From the NCBI GenBank assembly GCA_024195265.1, contig JAJLRJ010000002.1:53223907-53287906 (forward strand): 64,000 bases of DNA, read 5' to 3'. The notes under the pieces were generated by a model that was not told where the DNA came from, did no database searches, and saw nothing but the letters and a program-made list of their open reading frames with translations. A program made the translations under genes and the position numbers. Position 1 is the first letter of the stretch. Each line of letters begins with the position of its first letter. The DNA is from Dendrophyllia cribrosa (taxonomy: Eukaryota; Cnidaria; Anthozoa; Scleractinia; Dendrophylliidae). Shown piece by piece: positions 24,424 through 39,013 of the stretch.

Positions 24424-25011
24424 TAACTATCTTATTTTTCTTAAAGTAATGAGCTTCTTTCCGTTGATAACTGACCAAACCTCTGGCTTATCCTCGGCGT
24501 AAGAACCTGTGAAACTCATGCGTGATGTAAAACAAAGAAACAAAAGGCATAAAACAATAGAGTCAACTAGGAATGCAATACTACAAAGGTAAAAAACAAA
24601 GGAAAAAGTCAGTGGTTCTTACACCGAGGTAAACCCAAAACTCTTTGTGCCTGATCAAAATTATGTTGGCAAATTATGCCGACAATTCACAATTCAGCAA
24701 ATTATACCAACAGTTTTGCAGTTCACAATTTTTAATCACTTAGAACTATTTTAGTAACCTTTCAAATCGTTTAGTGAATTGACAGTGTATTGGCAATAAT
24801 TATTAAACATGACAACCTAAATACTTGCTTAACTTTTGCACATTTCTCTCGTTTGACCGCTGTTAAACAAACCCTAGAATAGGAAATATGGGAGTGCCTT
24901 GGTTATGACTGACAGGCACAACTGTGGTAGGCTCGTGTGAATCTCTTTTTTATTATTATTACTTGATATCTAATTTTCTTTATCTTGGCCTTTTTTTTGT
25001 CATAGTGAATA

Positions 25012-26382
25012 ATGGCAGCCAACTTTGACGCAAAGAAACCCTCACCTAGTTCAACTAAAGAGTCACTGTTCGTCAAAGCTCAGAAAAACCAAAGAGCTCT
25101 TCAGAATGACTACAAAACCGCACCAACAGTCAAAGACAAGGTGCCAGTTAAGAAAGATGCTAAAAAACCAGAGAGCAAGTCTAAAGGCAAGCCAGTGGCA
25201 ACGTCCAAACCTTCAAGTTATGCTGCAAACTTAAAGAAGGAATTTTTCGATCCAGCAGAAGCATTAGCTAATAAAATTGAACATCTGGCTCAGTGGATCA
25301 GAGAAAGTCGCTACTGCATTGTTTTTACTGGAGCTGGGATCAGTACAAGTACGGGCATCCCAGACTTCAGGAGTGGCATGAATACAGTTCTGTCCACGGG
25401 TCCAGGAGTCTGGGAGCGCAAGGCCCGAGGAGTTCAGCTGCCATCCCAACAGAAAAAGACTCAATCCATCCTCAAAGCTGTGCCATCACCATCACATATG
25501 GCCATTCTTAAGCTGCAAGAAGAGGGTCTTGTCAAATTTGTTGTCAGCCAGAACACAGATGGCCTGCATCGTAGGTCAGGACTTGATCCTAATCTCCTGG
25601 CTGAGTTGCATGGTAATACCAACATGGAAAAATGCTTGAAATGTGGCATGAAGTACATGAGAGATTTCAGGACTCGCACTGCACGTGCAGTGCACGACCA
25701 TCTCACCGGGCGCCGTTGTGATAACCCCAAGTGCGGGGGACCTCTTGTAGATTCTATTATAAACTTTAATGAAGATCTCCCAGAAGAGGAACTACAAAAA
25801 GGTTTTGAGAATGGAAAGTTGGCAGACCTGTGCATCGTGTTGGGCTCCAGCCTGAGAGTGTATCCTGCTGCCGACATCCCTGGGGATATGATCAAAAGGG
25901 GGGCAAGAGTGGTAATTGTAAATCTTCAGAAAACCCCTCTGAACAAAAAATGTGCCATGGAGGTTCATGCAAAGATTGACACCTTGATTCTGGGAGTAAT
26001 GCAGCAACTAGGATTGGCAGTGCCAACTTTCAAATTACAACGCTGCTTTGCAGTTGATGTGAAATCTGATTCGCTTAACATTCAAGGACTTGATCCTTCT
26101 ACAAGAAAGAATCCTTACTCCTTTATTAAAGGTGTTAAGGTTGATCTAGCAACCCTCAAATCTGAATTTGACCTCACCAAAGAGCCCTTCTTTGTCAAGT
26201 TCCCTCGCCATGTTATCCCGTCAAAAGAAAACCCTCTACCAGTAGACCTCACTGTCGCCTTCCATGGTCATTATGGTGAGCCCGAGATCACAGTCAAGCA
26301 TGTGGTTACTGAGTTTGGAAGTGCAGTCTTCATGCTTCTGTTTGATGTGGAAGCAGGGGAATGGAAAGTTGAGAAACAATAA
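25012..26382 (+). CDS. Sirtuin B: class IV-like sirtuin with C-terminal extension, single coding exon
   Basis: 456 residues in one uninterrupted frame. The ATG sits a few bases after a pyrimidine-rich TTTTTTTTGTCATAG acceptor, so a 5' UTR intron is likely. The Lys/Ser-rich N terminus (~75 residues) differs from sirtuin A. The core carries FTGAGISTSTGIPDFRSG, MNTVLSTGPGVWE, SQNTDGLH, catalytic His in ELHGNT, a zinc site (CLKCGMKY ... CDNPKCGG), GSSLRVYPAADIP and VIVNLQKTP. Then comes an extension of ~110 residues with AFHGHYGEPE. NAD+-dependent lysine deacylase or ADP-ribosyl transferase activity follows from the family; the substrate is unknown. It is clearly paralogous to the core ending at 21127 and in the same orientation, so this is a tandem duplication. 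The lack of introns in the core is shared by both copies. AATAAA overlaps the stop, and others occur at 26692 and downstream. Confidence 0.93.
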   Translation: MAANFDAKKPSPSSTKESLFVKAQKNQRALQNDYKTAPTVKDKVPVKKDAKKPESKSKGKPVATSKPSSYAANLKKEFFDPAEALANKIEHLAQWIRESRYCIVFTGAGISTSTGIPDFRSGMNTVLSTGPGVWERKARGVQLPSQQKKTQSILKAVPSPSHMAILKLQEEGLVKFVVSQNTDGLHRRSGLDPNLLAELHGNTNMEKCLKCGMKYMRDFRTRTARAVHDHLTGRRCDNPKCGGPLVDSIINFNEDLPEEELQKGFENGKLADLCIVLGSSLRVYPAADIPGDMIKRGARVVIVNLQKTPLNKKCAMEVHAKIDTLILGVMQQLGLAVPTFKLQRCFAVDVKSDSLNIQGLDPSTRKNPYSFIKGVKVDLATLKSEFDLTKEPFFVKFPRHVIPSKENPLPVDLTVAFHGHYGEPEITVKHVVTEFGSAVFMLLFDVEAGEWKVEKQ

Positions 26383-26521
26383 AAGCAAAGTGACTGCATC
26401 AATATCAAGAATGTCTGTGGCTACTAGCACAGAACACTTGTTTAGGTCAGCTGGGGCCCATTTCTTGAAAGTCCCGATAACTTTTCGAGCCCAGAAAGTC
26501 GTTTTATGTGCACAATGTTTA

Positions 26522-26650
26522 TGTTGTAGTTCAATTTTATCCTTGTTTCAATCTTTATTTTCCTTTGTTTTATATTCATTATCATATATTAGCATAGTAA
26601 AGAACAATGAAAAATAAAAATTAAACCAAGGATAAAATTGTACTACAACA
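26522..26650. repeat. Palindromic MITE, TGTTGTGGTT family, copy 3
   Basis: TGTTGTAGTTCAATTTTATC at the left is inverted at the right (GATAAAATTGTACTACAACA), with diverged inner arms. It lies in the 3' flank of sirtuin B and could be transcribed with it. Confidence 0.6.
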
Positions 26651-26887
26651 TACATTAAAGATTCAAATTTTGTTGGCATAGAAATCTAAGCAATAAAATT
26701 CTAACTTGACGAAACAAGTCAGGCTGGTTTGTGCGCTGAAACTTACACCACCATTCTAAAGATTCTGTTTTTTAAATAAAGCTCCGGGCCTGATACAGTG
26801 TAAGTTATCAGGATGTATGAGAAATGGGCCCCTGGTAATTAAGCTATATATACTGTACTGTCAGACTAATTACAGTTATAAAATTAA

Positions 26888-27798
26888 TGTTAAATTTGTC
26901 ATCCTATTTAGAAAGCTTTAGAAATTTAAGTTGCTGTGTCCCTAAGATCCTCATATATAATCAAAATAAGTCATGAAACATATTTTCTTCAAATCTTGCA
27001 TGTGAATTACACTGTCTAGTAACTTTAAAAACACATTTCATTTGGTCTCAAAATGTTTTCTTTGGGTCACATTTGCACTGTATTTCCACGATAAGGTCAA
27101 GGCTCCTAATTTGCATAATTCGTAAATACCTGTATTTCAAAGAGGCATCATGCATGTCTTAAAACCAACTGGCTGCACAATTTTTTTTTCATGATATTTA
27201 AGACTTAAGCTGTGTTCACACTTCAAACAACCCACTTGAGGTTGTTTGAAGTAATTATATCCAATTACAATCAGGGGCTGTAATTAGTTGATGTGAACCC
27301 ATTTTAAATTTAATTTGATTAGAATTCGATTATAATCGAGGCCTAATGTGAACACATGGCTGAAAGGAAATAGCTGTATGATGATCCACTTTTGGTTCAG
27401 ACGAATTTTTGTGAACCCATTTTTCCTGTTTAACTACTTGGAACAGTAATATGGAAATTTTTCTGATGTTGTGATAATAGCTGGACTTGTACCTGTCAAG
27501 CAACAGAATTTATCACTGCATCAAATTTTAAAGTATTGTAAGAAGTTGCTGAAGTTAGGGAAATTTTGCATTTTTCCTACTAAAAGATATCAAATTTGGT
27601 CCCCAGGGGACCCCCTGTAAATTGCTGAGGAAAACATTTTGAGAACAAATGAAATATGTTTTTAAAGTTACAAGACAGTGTAATTCACATGCAAGATTTG
27701 AAAGAAATCTGTTTCATGACTAATTTTGATTATGAGGATCGTAGGGACACAGCCACTTTAACTTCTAAAGCTTTCTAAATAGGATGACAAATTTAACA
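26888..27798. mobile_element. Long foldback element (~0.9 kb, ~200-bp arms) with a nested MITE
   Basis: TGTTAAATTTGTCATCCTAT and the following ~200 bp (CTTTAGAA, GCTGTGTCCCTAAGATCCTC, TCTTGCATGTGAATTACACT) recur inverted at 27620-27798. Nested at about 27208-27361 is a MITE with AGCTGTGTTCACA / TGTGAACACATGGCT ends. It sits about 0.5 kb downstream of sirtuin B. Confidence 0.65.
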
Positions 27799-28495
27799 GC
27801 CACTCAGGCTTTTGTCTGATCTAGGGTGGTGGATGGTTTGTGTTCTTCTTAGACTTTCCCATCTCTTTGCCATTAGGTAAAGTTAAAAATTGTTGTTGCT
27901 AACTTGGGAACTGGGGAGTAAGTTTGTTAGTTTGTGTTTAAATTTTGAAATTTGGATAACATTCTTTTTAGTTTTGAACTTGAACAGCTTTGGAACTCAA
28001 GGCTGAAAAAATACATAAAAATCTGAAAATACACAAAACAAGCAGTAAAACCCAAAGGCTTTTTTCATTTGGTGCTTCCTCGTTATACAACAAAGTTTAG
28101 ATCTAGAAAGCCCAATGGTCTGGTTGTAAAGCCCAATGGGCTTGTAATGTTAAAACTTAGAAACCTTTGTTGATAGCAAAACCATATAACATATTAAAGA
28201 AATGTCTAGAAAACGTACTGCAACTCATGCAATGCATAACCTTTGAGTAGACACATATATGTGTCACCAACGTTAGTATGTGTGAACTGAGTTGAGTTCC
28301 ATACTACCAAATTAAGTTCAATAATTATTTTTATTAAATTATCACCCAAAAGACAAAAACCACAAAAATGTATTTTTTTTCTAACTATAGATACGTTAAA
28401 ATACAGTGACCTACAAAAATACTCTTACAAACATTTAGTACTTAACCCTTTAATCAGACCCCAATATCAAAACTCAAATTCTCCTTTCTTGTCGC

Positions 28496-28972
28496 TATAG
28501 AGTGTTTGCACATGACATAAAAATTCAAAAATCTAAAGTATACATCCTACAAAGCTGTTTCCACATGGTATATGGACACCAGTGTTATAATCTTTCACAA
28601 AAGTTTCAGATTTTAACAATGTTTTGCTTCCGATTTATAAAGGTTTCAAATGTGTCACACTCTTCGGCATACTATTTCAGACAAGCCGTGAAAATAAACA
28701 AACTTAAACCAGTTGAAAGTTATTTTTGCATTATAGGTGAATACAATATTTTGTGATGAGATTTTTGGTGTAATTAAGACTTTGAATTTTTGGCTGCCAT
28801 GTTTGTGTCCCAAATACTCATTGGCCTTTAACTCTTGAACGAAATGCTCTTGCACTTCAAAATTTGGCCCAGATGTATAGTTTTAAACTCTTTACAATTC
28901 CATACACATTTTGGAATCAAAAACTGTTGTTTAATGCTTCTGAATTTTGATATAACGTAAGTGAAAACTCTA
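28496..28972. mobile_element. Uninterrupted copy of the 5.6-kb host MITE
   Basis: About 477 bp aligning end to end with the two halves at 5599-5915 and 8056-8268, including CACCAGTGTTATAATCTTTC and CATTTTGGAATCAAAAA-type blocks. At about 28770 the sequence is GGTGTAATTAAGACT, the empty form of the TTAA site occupied at 5912. Confidence 0.7.
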
Positions 28973-29273
28973 TACATTTCTTATAGCAGTAGATTGGGGA
29001 AGTTGGTAATATGTGAAAAAAGTTTTTCTTGGGTGATCATGTCCTTAATTCTCATAACCTATCTGATCGATAAAGCATTGACATTACAAGGAGAAATTTG
29101 AAGCTGATCACTATTGGGGCTCAAAGGGTTAAAGCCATAAACCTTATCTCTTGTTTGATTTCACATGCCTGCTAACTTAAAATATTAATATTAACTGTTT
29201 GTAAACTTTGGTAGAATAAAAACTGCTGTATTTTTTAGAGATGTCATTATATGACATCATCAAAACATCTTAA

Positions 29274-29727
29274 AGTGCCTATAACCCCTAGAAAGTTATT
29301 TTCAGAATCAACTCTATGTAGATTGAATAGTTGAATGGTAAAATATTTCTGGTTTTGAACGTCGCGTTTGTGAGTTATAGAGATTTGAATTTACAAAATG
29401 CTAATTAGATGACGTCAACCCGGGAATCATTTGTTATACAACTACTTGTTTTCACCTCCAAGTAATATTTTTTACGAATCAAGACTATCCACAGTTTATT
29501 TTTAGCATTTATCAAATTAATTATCTTCAAGCTGAAAACTGCGCATTGTAAATTGGTGTAGAAATAATGGCAAATTCCCGGGTTGACGTCATCTAATTAG
29601 CATTTTGTAAATTCAAATCTCTATAACTCACAAACGCGACGTTCAAAACCAGAAATATTTTACCATTCAACTATTCAATCTACATAGAGTTGATTCTGAA
29701 AATAACTTTCTAGGGGTTATAGGCACT
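29274..29727. mobile_element. TTAA-flanked foldback MITE (AGTGCCTATAAC family)
   Basis: AGTGCCTATAACCCCTAGAA and its exact inverse GGGGTTATAGGCACT form the ends, flanked by TTAA at 29270-29273 and 29728-29731. Arms of about 150 bp (ACTCTATGTAGATTGAATAG, AATGCTAATTAGATGACGTC) are nearly perfect. Relatives are at 41527-41984, 42864-43270 and about 46112. 29735-30162 beyond it is AT-rich flank of XYLB with no gene seen. Confidence 0.75.
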
Positions 29728-30162
29728 TTAAGACTAATGTACTTGCTACAAATTACAAATTCTATAGTTTTTATCACTCTGAAGGTGATAACTTATTTAA
29801 GTTTAAGTATAACTTGGATTATAAGGTGGAAAACATTTTAACATTTAACTAAAGGATCAAAAGTTGGATTTGTGGACAATAAAACATTTCTACTGTGCAC
29901 AACTACTAGTAATAATAGTTAATATTGTTATTGGCTCCCCAAATAAATGATTTGGTTTGCAAAAAGTTCTAGTTTTCAGTCTGGCTCTACTGTACTGATT
30001 GTGTTAGCAAAAAATGACCCAGGTTAAAATAGATCTAACCTGGAAGTAAATTTGACCTCAGTGTAACATAATCAGCTTGTGACCAGCATTGTGAAATGTT
30101 TGTCAGCAAACTGTGGAATTCACACCAAATCTATATTTTGGCTCAATAAAAAATCACTTCTG

Positions 30163-35057
<4,895 letters not shown>

Positions 35058-35328
35058 CTTGAGACGAGAAAAAGGAAGTGCAACCTCGTTCCCAGGGTCT
35101 CTCATCTTCCCGCCATTCCGCTTTGTCGAAAAAACTTTGGAAGCATCGGAGGATCTTCGGTAGTGCTCGGACGCGGTTCGTCAAAAGTTCGTTTACAATT
35201 AATTCCAGGGCATGCGCAATTGGATCTCACAACCGCGTGCGCGGCCATCTTGTCAGGAGCTGAGCGAAGCGTTCTGTCAAACTTTCCGCAATTTCTATCG
35301 AATTTCAGCGTTTTTACGACAACAACTG
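35058..35328. promoter_or_regulatory. Putative bidirectional promoter, XYLB / RRM gene
   Basis: 271 bp between the divergent start codons, GC-richer than average with several CpGs (GAGGATCTTCGG, CGCGTGCGCGGCCATC). No TATA box is obvious next to either start, consistent with a housekeeping CpG promoter. Confidence 0.5.
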
Positions 35329-35934
35329 ATGATGCCTACCAAGTTATTTGTGGGGAACGTCTCAGACTCCTGCACCGAGGAAGACCTCAAGGCAGCCTTT
35401 GAAAAATACGGTCCTATTTCGGAACATGCCATAATTAGGAATTACGGATTTGTGCATTTTGAGAAGAAAGAAGACGCCGAAACTGCGATCAAAGAGCTAC
35501 ACGAATCCGAACTGAAAGGCAATGTCATAAGAGTATTAATGTCAACGACCCCGCACAAGACTGGAGGCGGCCGTGGTGGTGGTGGTGGAGGCAGAGGGCC
35601 GCCCTACTCCAGAGATCGCGACAGGCAGGGATATTCACGCGGGCCTCCACCACGCAGCTGGGGTTATGGCGCTCCACCGCCTGACAGAGGAAGCCGGTAT
35701 CACCCGTATTACGACAGAAGCGAATACAGCTACCGAAGCTCGTACCCTTCTTACGGCAGTCGAGGATCCGGTGGGTATGGATATCAATCTTACGACAATG
35801 ACTATTCTAGGGATTACCCTCCAAGGAGCTACCCGCCACCGTCATCATCATCATATGGGGACAGATATGGCGGAAGACCAGTTACATACCCAGATGTGAA
35901 GCGGCAGCCGTCATCATCTCAGTGGGACCGCTAA
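35329..35934 (+). CDS. RRM protein with Gly/Arg/Tyr/Ser-rich tail (RBM4/lark-like RRM)
   Basis: 201 residues in a single exon. One RRM (~residues 4-72) has RNP2 LFVGNV and RNP1 YGFVHFEK; DAETAIKELHESELKGN resembles RBM4/lark-type RRMs. It is followed by a low-complexity tail: an RG-rich box GGGRGGGGGGRG, then many Tyr, Ser, Pro and Arg (RSWGYG, SYRSSYPSYGSRGSGGYGY, SYPPPSSSSYGDRYGG). Such tails bind RNA and can drive condensates. The likely role is nuclear pre-mRNA binding, inferred from domains only. The start is the tandem ATG ATG just before PTKLFVGN; the frame continues upstream to 35212 with non-RRM sequence that is probably 5' UTR. RBM4 normally has two RRMs and a CCHC knuckle. Neither is here, so orthology is uncertain. 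Confidence 0.85.
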   Translation: MMPTKLFVGNVSDSCTEEDLKAAFEKYGPISEHAIIRNYGFVHFEKKEDAETAIKELHESELKGNVIRVLMSTTPHKTGGGRGGGGGGRGPPYSRDRDRQGYSRGPPPRSWGYGAPPPDRGSRYHPYYDRSEYSYRSSYPSYGSRGSGGYGYQSYDNDYSRDYPPRSYPPPSSSSYGDRYGGRPVTYPDVKRQPSSSQWDR

Positions 35935-37860
35935 TGACTGCGACATGATCTTTTTTAGCTGATCTTGATGAGCAGACTTGACCGTTGAGGCATAGTGTAG
36001 ATATGTCATTGTTGGAAATGTAAGGTTTTTTATTTTGATTACCCGAGTGTCATTGCCAAGTAGGAATTGGAATCTTATCGAATATTACTTAGTTGTTGTA
36101 GCCATGGAAACCATAGATCGTGTAGATCAGCCCTGACCATCATTCCTTTAAAGAGTACTTTTTCAGTAGGATTTTGCTTTCAAGAATTTGTTTATCACAC
36201 TCTTCACTAAAACAAACTAAAACCCATTTCCTAAGTGGTTGCCGTTGTACAGTGACACTCCTAGATCCACCAAGATCAAACTTTAAAAATATCTAAAATA
36301 TATTTTGTAAAATACTGGAAAATTCCATCAGAAAGCACTGCTAAAAAGGTTTCATTTGAAAGGTCACACTAAGATTTCATCCACAGACTCAAAAGTTAGA
36401 GCCACCTTGTACAGCATAATAAACAACACCACAGGAAAGTACTGCTCAGTAGCTTTCATTTGAATGGTCATACTGCATGATCAGTGCCACACTTCCTTGG
36501 CTTGAGGCTAAACTCGGAGTGAAAGGGTTACCTATGGCCAACTTAAACAATGATATTGTATTTCTTGGGGGGGTTCAAGGCAGTAGGATCTCTTTGTAGT
36601 TTGCATCATGGAGTTATAATTCTGCATTCATTTACATTAACTATGTGGACCATGTGTTATTAAATGCAAGGAAATGCATTGTTGAGTTATAGGCACTCAA
36701 GAAGTGCTTCTTAGCACTTCTCTTGTGTTTTTTAAAATTCCCAAGTGTTTTTATAACTCAACAATGCACAAAGGAAAAGTTTACTTTTTCCTTTATAAAA
36801 TGTCCCATTATTTTCATGCACTCAACTGGTTACCTAGGCTACAATGATGCATTATAACTTGATAAAGCATGTAAAATGATGTAATGCACATGTTTCATCA
36901 AGATATAATTTGACCAATTATTGTAGTGTGCGCACATTTCTTTGAACATTTTATAATGCATGTATAAAGACATCAACCTCTAAAAAACCTTTGGAAATGA
37001 AAAAATTACAACTGTAAATTATTTTATTACTGACAATGAAATTTGTATGGTCAATATCGCAAGGGTTTAGCTCTTTAGAGAAACAAAAAAAAAAACATAA
37101 TATGCACTGGTTTTGGGACCCAGTCCACAAGTTCTTTAGTCATGATGGCAACTGCAAGTCTAGTTCAGAAGGGAATGAGTCATATATTTTATTATCTGTC
37201 ACAAGCATTTAATAGTTTCTGTCAAGGTGGCATAAACAGAAAAACTTTTTTGGAGCACTGACTGCCATTTAATGTATTATTCTTTTTCCTTCTTTCAAGG
37301 TCAATTCATTTACAAATGTAGCCATTCATTGTATTGTGCTTTTAGAAAGAGTGTTGTTTTCTTATTATTAGAGCTTAGAATTAAAAAAATTTCCACGCAG
37401 TAAAAGTTGATTGTTTGAAGAAAAGTTGTTTGTGATAATTTGCCTGCAAGCTAAAGTTGCAATGTTGTTTCTTAATAGCTGTTAGTCACATAAAGACTGA
37501 CATTTCTTCTTCTTCCATTAAACTTGCCTCCTTCACTTCTGAAGATTTTTGCAAGATTTTATCTGGGATATTATATATATTGTTAATAAAAAGTGCTACA
37601 ACTACAGATGTATGGTCAGAAAGCGTGGTTTGCTTCTATAACAGCTGATTTCACTGCAGTGTGCAGACAAGAAAATTCTGAATAAAAATACCTTAACTTA
37701 CATCCATGGTGTGGTACTTGCTGTCTTGGCCCTTAATTTGCTGATTCGATGTGATTCTACCGAATTTTCGCTCCCTAGGTTTTCACTCTAAAAGAAGGAT
37801 TAGAAAACCAAGGGACCCAAACTTACTAGAATCCCATGGAATCAGCAACTTAAGGGCACA
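35935..37860. other. Intergenic stretch between the RRM gene and MED10, no gene seen
   Basis: 3' UTR-like sequence of the RRM gene, then a copy of the GGAGTGAAAGGGTTA repeat (36290-36530). A weak inverted pair AAGTGCTTCTTAGCACTTCT lies at about 36701. The remainder is AT-rich without extended coding frames. Confidence 0.5.
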
Positions 37861-37864
37861 GACA

Positions 37865-38425
37865 GCAAGGTTAAATTGATGACAATCGATCATTGGAAAT
37901 CCAATCGATCAATCGATAAAATTAGTTTATTGATATCTGCCAATCGATGATCAATTGATAATCACAAAAAATTGTCTCGCAAATTATTGATTTTTGCGTG
38001 TTTTCTCAGAGCTCGTGTAACAAAATTCCGAACACAATGTCTGGTCATTGTGAAAGGGTACCAGGAGTGTTATTTTAATACTGTTGCAATTGGTGACAAC
38101 TCCGCAAGCAAGAAAAGGGGAGATCATGGCAATGCTTTTAAGGTGACTGATGATTGCGGACAACTTGGTCACCTACAGAGGGATTTAGTCGTTCCGCTTT
38201 GCCGACTTCAAAAACCGTTTTCAGTGTAAGTCTTGTGATGTTGCCGTCCACATAACCCGGGATCGATGGCAATCGATAAAATCAATATCGATTAATTGAT
38301 TTTATTGGAAATCGAATTATCACAAAAACATACGTCATCGATTGATCATCGATTTCCAATATGAATTGATTAATTGGCATTGATTGATATCGATTTCATC
38401 GATCATCGATTTTATTGATTTAACA
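37865..38425. repeat. ATCGAT-rich repeats in two clusters
   Basis: 37870-37970 and 38260-38420 consist of overlapping ATCGAT, CAATCGAT, TTGATTG and GATCATCGAT motifs (for example CAATCGATCATTGG, TTGATATCGATTTCATCGAT). The sequence between (37975-38230) is ordinary DNA, giving a pair of inverted-type ends around ~250 bp. Confidence 0.55.
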
Positions 38426-39013
38426 GGCCGGGTTATTTTTATTAAGAATTTCTTGTATCCCTGTTTCATAAAACATATCGTAAATATTACCATACAAACG
38501 CTTACTTTTTCACCATGACCGCTTAGTATTATGTTATCAGATCTTCAATGACACACAACTTAAGCTTGGGCTGCCTGTGGTAAGTGTAGCCACAGCAAAC
38601 CCTTGCTGTTCCAGACACCCATCAAACCAGTTTTGGTATCTATGTCCTGTCTGCAGCCCCATCAAAATGTGCTCAATTGCACCGCCATGAGTTGATTATT
38701 TGCTGCCTACTTCACCAGCCCTTGTTGATAGTAGTAGCAGTATTTATTTCTCCAAGATTAACAAGTTTACAATAATAAACAATTAAGAAATAAAGAGAAA
38801 AAGGGCAAAAAATAGTTAAACTAATACCTTGGCCTCACAGTTGGAAAATATAAAGGATATTGTTGCCCACTACTTCTGTTTTTAAAAATTAGAAGAACTC
38901 CTTATTTCCGTCAGATTTCCTATCAAATGTTCTCCTCTGCCCTCCCCGCTGCCTGGTCGGTTTTCAAAGTCCCGAAATGCTGTGCAAGCCTAAATGACAA
39001 CGAAGTTTCAGAT

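Noticed and set aside
25461..25895. 144-codon minus-strand frame
   Set aside because: Antisense shadow of the sirtuin B core, which has full motif support on the plus strand.
35573..35899. 108-codon frame inside the RRM gene
   Set aside because: It is a shifted frame of the Gly/Arg/Tyr-rich region (His/Thr-rich by-product); the RRM frame explains the sequence.
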